From Xanthomonas euvesicatoria pv. euvesicatoria (GTDB lineage Bacteria; Pseudomonadota; Gammaproteobacteria; Xanthomonadales; Xanthomonadaceae), in the NCBI RefSeq assembly GCF_020880415.1, contig NZ_JAJIUJ010000090.1:1-64000 (forward strand): a DNA stretch of 64,000 nt, written 5' to 3'. Shown piece after piece: positions 52,618-61,712 of the stretch. Under the pieces are notes generated by a model that made no database searches, was not told where the DNA came from, and saw nothing but the letters and a program-made list of their open reading frames with translations. Made by a program: the position numbers and the translations under genes. Positions within the stretch are counted from its first letter, which is position 1, and each line of letters starts with the position of its first letter.

Positions 52618-54654
52618 TTACTCCACCGCCTGGCGCGCGGCACGCACGGCCGTGACCAGTTGCGCCACGCTGTAGGGCTTGGCCAGATGTTCCTGAAACC
52701 CGGACTCCAGCGCGCGCTTGCGGTCGTCTTCGCGGGCCAGCGCGGTGACTGCCACGGCCGGCAACGCGGTGGCATCCAGCCCGAGGTTTTCGCGCACGGT
52801 ACGGATCAAGCCGTAACCGTCCATGCCCGGCATGCCGATATCGGTCAGCATCAGATCGAAGCGAGCGTGGCCACGATGATCGATCAATGCCAGCGCATCG
52901 GTGGCGCTGCCGGCGACCACCACTTCGGCGCCCTGCTCTTCGAGCAGACGCCGCAGATAATCGAGCATGTCCGGTTGATCTTCGACCGCCAGCAGGCGCA
53001 AGCCATTGAGCGCGCGCGCTTCGACGATCTGTTCGGACATCAGACGCCGCCGCAGCTCGCGGCGTGGGCGCTTGGCCTGGTCGGGAATATGTTCCGGCAG
53101 CCGCACGGTGAAGGTCGCGCCCTTGCCACGGCCGCCACTGGTGGCGCCGACCTGTCCGCCGTGCATTTCCACCAGCTGCTGCACGATCGCCAGGCCCAGA
53201 CCCAGCCCGCCATGCTGGCGCGTGGTGGTGCCGTCGGCCTGGCGGAAACGACCGAACAGGTGCGGCAGGAATTCGGCTGCAATGCCATCGCCGGAATCGC
53301 AGACCGAGACCACCAGATGCCCATCGTCGCGCTCGATTTTGACGTCGATACGACCATGTGCCGGGGTGAACTTGATTGCGTTGGACAGCAGGTTCCACAA
53401 CACCTGCTGAAGGCGCGTGGCATCGCCAAGCACCAGGCAGGGCGTGGGCGGCACGTGCAGCTCCAGGACCTGGTCCTTGCCTTCGGCAGCCAGTTCCTGG
53501 GTGTTCAAGGCTTCGCGCACCTGCTCGACCAGATCCAGCGATTCGACTTCCAGCTGCACCTTGCCCAGCAACATGCTGCTGAGATCGAGCATGTCGGAAA
53601 TCAGCCGCTTCTGCGCACGTGCGCTGCTGGCGATCACCGACAGCCCCTTGTAATACGGCTGGCCTTCTTCGACCCGCTGCAGCAGCAACTCGCTCCAGCC
53701 CAGGATGGTGGTCAGCGGGGTACGCAATTCGTGCGACAGCGTGGCCAGGAACTCGTCCTTCAACCGCGCCATGCTTTCGGCCTCGTTGCGCGCGCTGCGC
53801 TCGGATTCCAGCAATTGCTCGCGCGCCAGTTCGATCTCGCGCTGCTCGGTCACGTCCGGGCTGCTGCCGGCCAGCCCGATGAAGCGGCCGTCGGCCGAAT
53901 AGCGCGGCGTTGCGGTCATTTCGATCCAGCGCCACTGCCCATCATGGCGGCGCGCGCGCACCAGCGCGCGCAGGCCGCGCTGTTCCTGCAGCGATGCGGC
54001 CAGCTCGAACTGGAACGTCGGCAAGTCGTCCGGATGCAGCAGTTCGCTCCACGCCGACACCGTACCGCTGGAAATATCCAGGCCAAAAAATTCGCCATAC
54101 GCGCTGTTGACGAAGCGCACCACGCCTTGCGCGTCCAGCACCCAGACCGGCATCGGCAAGCCGTCGGCCAGCGCACTGAAGCGCGCCTCGCTCTCGGCCA
54201 GCTCGCGCTCGACGCGTTTGCGCTCGGTGATGTCCATGAACAGGATCGCCACCCGTGCCTGCTCCGGCTGCCCGACCCGGAACGCATCCACCGAATACCA
54301 GCGCTTGAGCGCCTTGGCCTGCATTTCGAAGTGGATGCGGTTGCCGGTGCGCGCGACGTGGCCGTAGCGGTCGAACCATTCCTGCTCGTGCTCGGGGAGC
54401 AGGTTGCGGATGGAGACGTTCAGTGCGTTGGGCGACAGGCCGGTGTAGCGCTCGAAGGCACCATTGGTGGTGCGGATCACATAGTCCACCGCCTGCTCGC
54501 CGTCGAATACCATGTCGATGACGCAAAACCCGGCATCGATGTTGTGGAAAATCTCGTGATACATCGCCGGGTCCAGAAACGGCTCGGCGATGGCGGCCGG
54601 CAGTGCGGCAGCCAGCGTAGGGCTGGAAGAAGGAGTGCTCAAATCGGAAACCAC
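52618..54654 (-). CDS. Soluble hybrid histidine kinase: PAS-PAS-HisKA-ATPase-receiver
   Basis: A cytoplasmic sensor of 678 aa with no membrane helix. A first PAS domain (about residues 30-150, ending in FMDITERKRVERELAESE), a second PAS with PAC motif (about 155-280), HisKA with His308 in ATLSHELRTPLTTILG, an ATPase domain with NLLSNAIKFTPA and GLGLGLAIVQQLVEMHGG, and a receiver with Asp605 in LMLTDIGMPGMDG follow in order. The receiver may pass phosphate to an unlinked Hpt. Ligand unknown. It appears monocistronic. Confidence 0.93.
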   Translation of the reverse strand: MVSDLSTPSSSPTLAAALPAAIAEPFLDPAMYHEIFHNIDAGFCVIDMVFDGEQAVDYVIRTTNGAFERYTGLSPNALNVSIRNLLPEHEQEWFDRYGHVARTGNRIHFEMQAKALKRWYSVDAFRVGQPEQARVAILFMDITERKRVERELAESEARFSALADGLPMPVWVLDAQGVVRFVNSAYGEFFGLDISSGTVSAWSELLHPDDLPTFQFELAASLQEQRGLRALVRARRHDGQWRWIEMTATPRYSADGRFIGLAGSSPDVTEQREIELAREQLLESERSARNEAESMARLKDEFLATLSHELRTPLTTILGWSELLLQRVEEGQPYYKGLSVIASSARAQKRLISDMLDLSSMLLGKVQLEVESLDLVEQVREALNTQELAAEGKDQVLELHVPPTPCLVLGDATRLQQVLWNLLSNAIKFTPAHGRIDVKIERDDGHLVVSVCDSGDGIAAEFLPHLFGRFRQADGTTTRQHGGLGLGLAIVQQLVEMHGGQVGATSGGRGKGATFTVRLPEHIPDQAKRPRRELRRRLMSEQIVEARALNGLRLLAVEDQPDMLDYLRRLLEEQGAEVVVAGSATDALALIDHRGHARFDLMLTDIGMPGMDGYGLIRTVRENLGLDATALPAVAVTALAREDDRKRALESGFQEHLAKPYSVAQLVTAVRAARQAVE

Positions 54655-54759
54655 GGATGCTGCCGGAGCGGATGACGGGCAGATGAAACCATGCCTGATG
54701 TCGTCAGCGGGTGCACGTGGGGCTGGGCAAGTTCACGCTTTCCTCGCCCAGCCACGTGT

Positions 54760-55050
54760 TCACCACAAGGTGGTGGCGGCGAATCCGATGCAGGTTGCCA
54801 GCACCACGATGCCGGCGATCACGCCGCGAAACACCCATTCGCCCTCGCGACGCAGCTGTTCGTCCATCCAGCGTTGCGCTTCCTCGCGCCAGGCGGTGGA
54901 CCGTGCGTAATCGGAGTCAAGCAGCAACAGGCGGACCCGGGCCACCCCCATCTGCGCGCATTCCTCGCGGCAGCGCTGGCTGAAGCCGTCTTCCCCACCG
55001 GCAATCTGCGCGCCCACCGGCAATTGCAGTTCGAGTTCATGCCTGGACAT
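54760..55050 (-). CDS. Small protein with a C-terminal membrane anchor
   Basis: A 96-aa protein. The charged first two thirds (SRHELELQLPVGAQIAGGED, then REECAQMGVARVRLLLLDSD) precede one C-terminal helix, FRGVIAGIVVLATCIGFAAT, giving a tail-anchored layout. The ATG at 55050 overlaps the upstream gene by 14 bp, so the two are coupled. No family was recognised. Confidence 0.65.
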   Translation of the reverse strand: MSRHELELQLPVGAQIAGGEDGFSQRCREECAQMGVARVRLLLLDSDYARSTAWREEAQRWMDEQLRREGEWVFRGVIAGIVVLATCIGFAATTLW

Positions 55051-55534
55051 AACGGGGACGCTCCTGATCAAGCTCATGTTCCAGCGCCATGCGCGCCAGC
55101 TGGGTGTAGTTAGCACGCGGACCCTGTCCACGGCCGGTGAGCATTCCCTGGTAGTCCAGGTCGTGCCAGACCCGGCCCGTCCACTCCACGCAATCTTCGG
55201 CAATGACCAGCATCAGCGAGTAGCGGTAATCCAGGCCATTGGCCGCGGTATAGGTGTAGACCGGCGGGAACTGCACGGCCACATCCACCTGGCGCGCCAG
55301 TGCAGCCAGATGCTCGCGAAGCGCCGCGCGCGGATCGGCACCGGGCTCCAGCTGCAGCGCGCGCGTGGCCAGATCCAGGTCGACCTCGCTCTGCAGTGCC
55401 ACGAAAGCGGCCGCGCCGGAGGCGGGGTTGTGCCCGTGCTGCTTGGCCCAGTCGATGAATTGCAAACGCACATCCGACGGCATGTGAGCCGGCGCCAAAG
55501 ACGCTGATTTTGTGCGGAAAGTGTGGGTGTCCAT
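55037..55534 (-). CDS. Hypothetical soluble protein, 165 aa
   Basis: Begins MDTHTFRTKSASLAPAHMPS. It is helical at first (VRLQFIDWAKQHGHNPASGA), then strand-rich with FPPVYTYTAANGLDYRYSLM and WTGRVWHDLDYQGMLTGRGQ. The long open frame upstream is a shadow of the divergent DUF3016 gene. It is coupled to the tail-anchored protein. No family was recognised. Confidence 0.65.
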   Translation of the reverse strand: MDTHTFRTKSASLAPAHMPSDVRLQFIDWAKQHGHNPASGAAAFVALQSEVDLDLATRALQLEPGADPRAALREHLAALARQVDVAVQFPPVYTYTAANGLDYRYSLMLVIAEDCVEWTGRVWHDLDYQGMLTGRGQGPRANYTQLARMALEHELDQERPRYVQA

Positions 55535-55732
55535 GCTGGCGATCTTCCGGGCTGTGCCGTGAAGCGCGGGCGCAGGCGCAGTGAACCCGCCGTCATGGTG
55601 TTCCGCAAGCGGATTAACCGCGCGGCAACGTGGTGACGAACCCAGGCGTGCAGCGCGTTGCGGGCGTTCTGAGGCGCCCCCACACTGCGAAAACAGCCGG
55701 TACACACCGTACCTTCCGCTTGGAGGCTTTCG

Positions 55733-56308
55733 ATGAAACTTTCCAATCTTTCCGGCGCCAGCCTGCTGCTGGCCGGTGTGCTTGCCGCGACCGGTGCGCA
55801 GGCCGGGGTGCGCAACGTCACCGACCCCGATGCGCCGCGCGCGCTTGGCAGCGACGGCAAGGTAGACGTGCGCTGGACCGACCCTGCGCAGTTCTCCGAG
55901 ATGCGCTTCAGCGGCAACCGTTGGGAGGCGCAACGCGGCGATTGGGTGACCCAGCTGGCCACCCACTTCCAGAAGAGCGCAGCGCGCCAGTTGCCCGATG
56001 GCCAGCATCTGAGCGTGATCATTACCGACATCCGCCGCGCCGGCCAGTACGAGCCCTGGCACGGGCCGCGCATGCAGGACGTGCGCGTGGTCAAGGACAT
56101 CTACCCGCCGCGCCTGAGCTTCACCTACACGCTGACCGGCGCCGATGGCCGCGTGATCGACCAGGGCGAACGCAAGCTGGTGGATTCGGCTTTTCTGATG
56201 AGCGGACCGCGCCTGACCGACAGCGATCCGCTGCGCTTCGAGAAGGCGATGATCGACGATTGGGTGCGCAAGCAGTTCCGTGGCGATCGCAGTACCGCCG
56301 GATTGTGA
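55733..56308 (+). CDS. DUF3016 periplasmic protein
   Basis: A 191-aa protein with a signal peptide (ASLLLAGVLAATGAQA). The mature part has VDVRWTDPAQFSEMRFSGNRW, LSVIITDIRRAGQYEPWHGP, MQDVRVVKDIYPPRLSFTY and LVDSAFLM, matching the DUF3016 pattern. Function unknown. It is divergent from the two small genes to its left and has complex repeats downstream. Confidence 0.82.
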   Translation: MKLSNLSGASLLLAGVLAATGAQAGVRNVTDPDAPRALGSDGKVDVRWTDPAQFSEMRFSGNRWEAQRGDWVTQLATHFQKSAARQLPDGQHLSVIITDIRRAGQYEPWHGPRMQDVRVVKDIYPPRLSFTYTLTGADGRVIDQGERKLVDSAFLMSGPRLTDSDPLRFEKAMIDDWVRKQFRGDRSTAGL

Positions 56309-56322
56309 GTTGCCGCTGGAAG

Positions 56323-56534
56323 CCCCTCTCCCGTCGGGGCGCCACGGCACAGCTTGCGCGCCACTGGCGCGCGTGCCTTGGTACGACTGCGCCGCTGGCG
56401 CAGGCCGGCGCGCGGAGCGGGGGGGGGTTGGGGGAGAGGGTACCGCGCGCAGCACGCGTGGCATTCAAACTGCACGCAGCTTCGCTCGCACCCTCATCCG
56501 GCGCTACGCGCCACCTTCTCCCTGGGGGAGAAGG
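56323..56534. repeat. Composite intergenic palindromic repeat
   Basis: CCCTCTCCC at 56324-56332 pairs with GGGAGAGGG at 56432-56440 around several GC-rich hairpins, with a G9 run before the right arm. A second unit at 56491-56534 reads CCCTCATCCGGCGCTACGCG and then a CTTCTCCC-TG-GGGGAGAAG hairpin. The CCCTCATCC...CTTCTCCC motif is a familiar dispersed repeat of proteobacteria. It fills the space between the convergent DUF3016 and alr genes. Confidence 0.8.
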
Positions 56535-56541
56535 GATGCAC

Positions 56542-57639
56542 CTATGCTGAAAGTTTGCCTACTGCCGCCTCCCCCACATAGATCCGCGGTACCCGCTTGA
56601 GCCCGCACAGCAGCTGGTAGGCGCTGACGTTGCATTGCGCTGCCAGCGCGCTGACCTGCGGTGCGTCGCCCCACAGCTGCACCGGCGTGCCGATGTCGGC
56701 CTGCGGGTGGTCGGTGAGGTCCACGGTGAGCATGTCCATCGAGACGCGACCGATCAACGGGCAGATCTGCCCGTCCACCAGCACCGGGGTGCCGTTGGGC
56801 GCGAACTGCGGATAGCCGTCGGCATAGCCCATCGCCACCACGCCGACACGCGTGGGTCGTTCGGCAACGAAGCGGGCGCCGTAGCCCACCGGCTCGCCGG
56901 CCGGCAACTCGCGCACCGAAATGATGCGCGAGCGCAGCGTCATCACCGGACGCAGTTGCGCGGTGTTTTCGGTGTGCTGCGGGAACGGGTTGGCGCCGTA
57001 CAACATCAGCCCGGGGCGCGACCAATCGTTGCGCAGCGCCGGCCAGCCAAGAAGGCCGGGCGAATTGCGCAGGCTGGTTTCTGCGCGCATGCCGCCGGCG
57101 GTGAGCGCAAAGGCCACCGCCTGCTCGTCGGTGCGGCTGCAGTCCAGCTCGTCGGCACGTGCCAGGTGGGTCATCAGCACCAGCGAGGCGATCTGCGGTA
57201 GCCCGCGCAGGCGCAACCAGGCGGCGCGGAAATCCTCCGGCGACAGGCCCAGCCGATGCATGCCGCTGTCCATCTTCAACCACACCCGCAACGGCCGCGG
57301 GCTCTGGAACTCGGCCAGCGCGCGCACCTGCTGCTGCGTGGCCGCCACCGTCCACAGATCGTGCTCGGCGATCAGGCGCAACTCGTCGTGTTCGAAAAAT
57401 CCCTCCAGCAACAGGATCGGCGCACGGATGCCGGCCTGGCGCAGTTCCAGCGCCTCTTCGATGCAGGCCACTGCAAAGCCATCGGCTTCCGGCTCCAGCG
57501 CCTGCGCGCAGCGCACTGCACCATGCCCGTACGCGTCGGCCTTGACCACCGCCAGCGCCTTGCTGCCGCCCAGGCGCCTGGCCAGGCGGTAGTTGTGGCG
57601 CAACGCCTCCAGATCGATCGACGCTTGCGCAGGACGCAC
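56542..57639 (-). CDS. alr: Alanine racemase
   Basis: A PLP enzyme interconverting L- and D-alanine, 365 aa. The PLP lysine is in [11 protein letters not shown] and the second catalytic base in [27 protein letters not shown] is a family signature. It starts at a GTG that shares its first base with the dadA stop (TAGTG), so translation is coupled. With dadA it forms a D-/L-alanine catabolic unit; by context it may be the catabolic (DadX-like) racemase. Confidence 0.95.
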
Positions 57640-58928
57640 TACGCGGCCTCCCGCTGCGCGCGCGCGCTGCGCGGCGACAGGTAGCGGAACACGTCCAGAC
57701 CTTCGGTATCGATCTCCGGCGTGCGGCCCTGCATGAGGTCGGCCAGGTAGCGCCCCGAACCGCAGGCCATGGTCCAGCCCAGCGTGCCATGCCCGGTGTT
57801 GAGGAACAGGTTGGCATAGGGCGTGGCGCCCACCACCGGGGTGCCGTCCGGGGTGGCCGGGCGCAGGCCGGTCCAGAACTCGGCCTGGGCCAGATCGCCG
57901 CCGCCGGGGAACAGGTCGTTGACGACCATTTCCAGGGTGGCGCGACGACGCGGATTCAACGACAGATCGAAGCCGGCCACCTCGGCCATGCCGCCGACGC
58001 GGATGCGGTCGTCGAAACGGGTGAGCGCGATCTTGTAGCTCTCGTCCAGTACGGTGGAGGTCGGCGCGCGCTGCGCATCGACGATCGGGATGGTGAGCGA
58101 ATAGCCCTTGAGCGGGTACACCGGCAGGTGCAGGCCGAGCGAGAGCAGCAAATCGGCCGAATAGCTGCCCAGCGCCAGCACGTAGCGGTCGGCAGTTTCC
58201 ATGCGGCCATCGATCTGCACGCCGCTGACCTGGCCGCCAGCGTGCTCCAGCCGCTCGATCTGCTGCCCGTAGCGGAACGTGACGCCTGCCTGCGCGGCCA
58301 GTTCGGCCAGGCGCTGGGTAAACAGCCGGCAGTCGCCGGTCTGGTCTTCGGGCAGGCGCAGCGCGCCGGCCATCTGCGCGCCGCCGCCGGCCAGGCCGGG
58401 TTCGAACTGCGCGATCTGCGCCGGGCTCAGCAGCTCGTACGGTACGCCGTACTGGGCCAGCACCTCGATGTCCTGCGCGGCCGCATCCAGCTGCTGCTGG
58501 GTGCGGAACAACTGCGTGGTGCCAAGCTGGCGGCCTTCGAATTCGATGCCGGTCTCGGCGCGCAAGGCGTTGAGGCAATCGCGGCTGTAGTCGGACATGC
58601 GCACCATGCGCGCCTTGTTCACCGCATAGCGTTCGGCGGTGCAGTTGCGCAGCATCTGGCTCAGCCAGGCCAGCTGGCGCAGGTCGCGGGTGGGGCGGAT
58701 CGACAGCGGTGCGTGCTGCTCGAACAGCCATTTCACCGCTTTGCCGGGCACGCCGGGCGCCGCCCACGGCGAGGTGTAGCCGAACGACAGCTGGCCGGCG
58801 TTGGCGTAGCTGGTCTCCAGCGCCGCTGCCGGCTGGCGGTCGACCACGGTCACTTCGCAACCGGCCTGCGCCAGGTACCACGCACTGGTCACGCCGATGA
58901 CGCCGCTGCCGAGAATGAGCACACGCAT
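57639..58928 (-). CDS. dadA: D-amino acid dehydrogenase small subunit DadA
   Basis: An FAD enzyme that oxidises D-alanine to pyruvate and feeds electrons to the respiratory chain, 429 aa. The N-terminus [20 protein letters not shown] carries the GxGxxG dinucleotide motif. [20 protein letters not shown] and, near the end, [18 protein letters not shown] are family signatures. The start follows AGGAGAACG. It is divergent from an Lrp-type regulator and shares a 148-bp control region with it. Confidence 0.95.
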
Positions 58929-58985
58929 GTCGTTCTCCTGAAAAGGGCATTCCCCCACAACCACACGCCGAGGGGGACAGTTAGA

Positions 58986-58999
58986 CGCAGTATATTGCG
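58986..58999. promoter_or_regulatory. Putative Lrp-type operator between dadA and lrp
   Basis: CGCAGTATATTGCG is a near-palindrome (arms CGCA/TGCG around an AT-rich centre) in the middle of the divergent region and resembles Lrp/AsnC binding sites. It lies about 60 bp from dadA and 80 bp from the regulator start, well placed to control both. Confidence 0.55.
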
Positions 59000-59076
59000 A
59001 GCCAGGCAGTGCCATTTCTGGAATCGGCACGGCTTTGCAGTGAAACTTCCTGCCAAACCCTGCGCAGACAAACCCC

Positions 59077-59556
59077 ATGAGCACCCGCGCCCGCGAGCTG
59101 GACAAGATCGACCGCAAGATCCTGCGCATCCTGCAGCAGGAGGGGCGGATTTCGTTCACCGAACTGGGCGAGCGGGTCGGCCTGTCGACCACGCCGTGCA
59201 CCGAGCGCGTGCGCCGGCTGGAGCGCGACGGCGCCATCACCGGCTATTACGCGCGACTGGACCCGCACTATCTCAAGGCCAGCCTGCTGGTGTTCGTGGA
59301 GATCAGCCTGGCCTACAAGTCCGGCGACATCTTCGAAGAATTCCGCCGCGCCGCGCTGAAGCTGCCCAACGTGCTGGAGTGCCACTTGGTCTCTGGAGAC
59401 TTCGACTACCTGCTCAAGGCGCGCATCAGCGAGATGGCGTCCTACCGCAAGTTGCTCGGCAGCACCTTGCTGACCATGCCGCATGTGCGCGAATCCAAGA
59501 GCTACATCGTGATGGAAGAGGTCAAGGAGACGCTGGCGTTGCCGATCGCCGATTGA
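59077..59556 (+). CDS. Lrp/AsnC family transcriptional regulator
   Basis: A 159-aa feast-famine regulator. The N-terminal winged helix-turn-helix is [20 protein letters not shown] then [20 protein letters not shown]; the RAM ligand domain follows with [14 protein letters not shown]. The closest relatives are probably the Lrp/DadR-type activators of alanine catabolism, as its divergence from dadA suggests. The effector is likely L-alanine or another amino acid. Confidence 0.93.
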   Translation: MSTRARELDKIDRKILRILQQEGRISFTELGERVGLSTTPCTERVRRLERDGAITGYYARLDPHYLKASLLVFVEISLAYKSGDIFEEFRRAALKLPNVLECHLVSGDFDYLLKARISEMASYRKLLGSTLLTMPHVRESKSYIVMEEVKETLALPIAD

Positions 59557-59562
59557 GGCGGG

Positions 59563-59628
59563 GATCCGGGATCCGGGATTGGCGGTTGGCGGTTGGCGGT
59601 TGGCGGTTGGCGGTTGGCGGTTGGCGCC
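59563..59628. repeat. Heptamer array, six GGCGGTT units
   Basis: Two GATCCGG-type units lead into six exact tandem GGCGGTT units (59581-59622). The 7-bp period is the same as in the AATCCCG arrays, suggesting one mechanism of expansion. It lies between the convergent Lrp gene and the proline-rich protein gene. Confidence 0.88.
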
Positions 59629-59648
59629 ATCAGATCGCGCTGCTGCTG

Positions 59649-60077
59649 TCAGCGCACCACGCGCATGCCATCGCCCGCCGGTACCGCGTCGCGGTAGCGG
59701 CCGGTCTTGGTATCCAGCACCCGGTTGGCGCCGGCCGGCTGCATGCCCTGCAGCAGACGGCCGTTGCGGTCGTAGACCATCGGCTTGGTCGGCGCCACCT
59801 GGCTGCCGGCAGGCGCGACCGGCATTTGTGCCGGCCCATGCGTGGGGATGCTCGGCGCGACCGAGCGTTGCCCCAGTTGCGAAGGCACCGGTGCGGCCGA
59901 AGGCGCCGGCTGCAGCGCGCGCGGCGGCGTTACCGTGGGCGGGACGGGCGTCGGCGTGGTGATGGGCTGCAAGGTCGTGGATGAGCGCGTGGTGGTGGCC
60001 GACTGCGCCGCCACCGCGCCGGTCAGCGTCAGTAGAACGCATAGCAGAACGCGGCGGCTTGATGCGTGGATCGCCAT
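59649..60077 (-). CDS. Secreted proline/threonine-rich protein
   Basis: A 142-aa protein with a signal peptide (RRVLLCVLLTLTGAVAAQS). Residues 25-85 are a low-complexity Thr/Pro/Ala linker. The C-terminal domain has KPMVYDRNGRLLQGMQPAGA and ends KTGRYRDAVPAGDGMRVVR, a small repeated YD..G-type motif. The start at 60077 puts the signal peptide first. No family was recognised; an envelope-spanning linker protein is possible. Confidence 0.7.
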   Translation of the reverse strand: MAIHASSRRVLLCVLLTLTGAVAAQSATTTRSSTTLQPITTPTPVPPTVTPPRALQPAPSAAPVPSQLGQRSVAPSIPTHGPAQMPVAPAGSQVAPTKPMVYDRNGRLLQGMQPAGANRVLDTKTGRYRDAVPAGDGMRVVR

Positions 60078-60316
60078 GACAGGCACCTTGCGTGTTCGAG
60101 GGTCATGCAGTGATTGGGGCGCAAGGACGCTGCGGCAATGCATGCGACCGGCCGGGGGATGAACGCTTTCGCAAGGTGGTTGCGGTGCGAAGAAGGGCTG
60201 ACCTCCGCCGCAGTGGCGGGCCGTTGGCTGCGTCTCACCGGTTGAACCACCCCGACACTGCCCACATCACGGAAGCAGGCGCCGGCACCCCGCTGGCGAG
60301 CGCATGCGAGAGCCCC

Positions 60317-60781
60317 ATGAGCCAGTTCGATCTGACCCCTCCCTCCCCCGCCCAACGCGATGCCCTGATCGCCGGGCTCAGCGACGAGGAACAGCGCGTG
60401 CTGCTGCACCATGGCACCGAGGCGCCATTCTGCGGGGTGTTTCTGGACAACAAGCTGGACGGTGTCTACACCTGCCGGCTGTGCGGGCTGCCGCTGTTCC
60501 GTTCCAGCGCCAAATTCGAGTCCGGCACCGGCTGGCCGAGCTTCTTTGCGCCCTACGACCCGGCCCATGTGCGCGAGATCCGCGACACCAGCTACGGCAT
60601 GATCCGCACCGAAATCGTCTGCGCGCGCTGCGACAGCCACCTGGGCCATGTGTTCCCGGACGGCCCGCCGCCCACCGGCGAGCGCCACTGCCTGAACTCG
60701 GTCTCGCTGGGCTTCACCGAAAACGGCCAGGCCCTGCCGAACCCGCTGCAGCGCCAAGGCGCCGAGGCGCAACCGGCCTGA
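60317..60781 (+). CDS. msrB: Peptide-methionine (R)-S-oxide reductase
   Basis: Repairs methionine R-sulfoxide in oxidised proteins, 154 aa. Zinc-binding CxxC pairs are CRLCG and CARCD. The substrate site [10 protein letters not shown] and the end [13 protein letters not shown], with the catalytic Cys, are family signatures. No signal peptide is seen, so it is cytoplasmic. The start ATG at 60317 is the family start. Confidence 0.96.
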   Translation: MSQFDLTPPSPAQRDALIAGLSDEEQRVLLHHGTEAPFCGVFLDNKLDGVYTCRLCGLPLFRSSAKFESGTGWPSFFAPYDPAHVREIRDTSYGMIRTEIVCARCDSHLGHVFPDGPPPTGERHCLNSVSLGFTENGQALPNPLQRQGAEAQPA

Positions 60782-61123
60782 TGGCGCCGCGTCTGTGGGC
60801 CACCGCCGTTGCAGTGCCCGGGAGGAAGTAAACAACGCCTGCCTGCGCTTTTGCGCGCCATGACAGCCACCGCCTGCACGCGACTCGAGCCGGCAATGTC
60901 GATGTGCAGATCGGTCGCCGGCGAGAGACCCAGATACGGCTTGATTTCCATACGGCCGGCCACATGCAGGCTAGGTCCCAGCGGTAAAGCGGTCGCGTGT
61001 TCAGTCATAGGCAGGCCTTCCGGCCCCGGCGCGCAAGATGCACGCCCTTGGGGCGCCGGGCCGGCGCCCAGGTCCCAACCGCCGCAAACACGGCGGCAAT
61101 CCGAACCAGGCAGGAGTACGCAG
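60782..61123. other. 342-bp intergenic region before the MliC-like gene
   Basis: A minus-strand frame starts at 61008 with GGAAGG upstream and reads MTEHATALPLGPSLHVAGRM. It then runs antisense into msrB, so it could be a small or truncated gene but is not called. The rest holds the promoter of the lipoprotein gene. Confidence 0.4.
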
Positions 61124-61615
61124 ATGCACACGTCCTCATCCCTGATGCTCACCGGCCTGCTGGCGGCCGCACTCGCCGGCTGCAGCGCAGGTAGCCCGCC
61201 CCCGGCAGCGCAGGCGGGCAAGCCCGCACACGCCCAGCCAGCCGGTGTCCAAACCGATGCCCGCCCGCTTGCCACAGGCACCGACGCCAGCGTGACCGGC
61301 CCGCTGCCGCGTCCGGCCAAGACGCCCGCTCCAGCGGCGGCGGCGGCGGCCGACCCCGCGCTTCCCGCGCAGACGGTGGCCTGGCGCTGCGGCCCGCGCA
61401 CGGTCGCGACACGTTTCGATGCGGCCACCGATGCCCTGCAGCTGACCCTCGACGACCGCAGGCTGATCCTGCTCAGTGCCCAGGCAGCATCCGGGGCGCG
61501 CTTTGCCGATGCGCAGGGCAACCAATTCTGGGAACACGCCGGCGAAGCGACACTGTCGCTGGCAGGCGGCGAGGCGATCAGATGCGTGCATGAGACCGCC
61601 ACCACAATCGGTTAG
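61124..61615 (+). CDS. MliC-like lipoprotein (putative lysozyme inhibitor)
   Basis: A 163-aa protein with lipobox LAGCSAG. A Pro/Ala-rich linker (residues 25-75) leads to a C-terminal domain with VAWRCGPRTVATRFD, ASGARFADAQGNQFW and GEAIRCVHE, the C-type lysozyme inhibitor pattern with two Cys that can pair. It would sit in the outer membrane facing the periplasm. The start follows AGGAGTACGCAG. Confidence 0.8.
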   Translation: MHTSSSLMLTGLLAAALAGCSAGSPPPAAQAGKPAHAQPAGVQTDARPLATGTDASVTGPLPRPAKTPAPAAAAAADPALPAQTVAWRCGPRTVATRFDAATDALQLTLDDRRLILLSAQAASGARFADAQGNQFWEHAGEATLSLAGGEAIRCVHETATTIG

Positions 61616-61712
61616 ACATTCAGCTACAGCGCACGTCTTCACGCCATGCGCTTCAAGAATCGCCCGCGCAAGCCGAAACCACTAGCAACCCCAGTTTGCT
61701 TCCGGCTGCGCC

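Noticed and set aside
57789..59984. 731-codon plus-strand open frame
   Set aside because: It overlaps dadA in antisense and then the Lrp gene in another frame; neither part resembles a protein.
60592..61008. Minus-strand frame starting at 61008 with a good ribosome binding site
   Set aside because: It runs antisense through much of msrB and loses any protein-like pattern after about 55 residues; kept only as a note.
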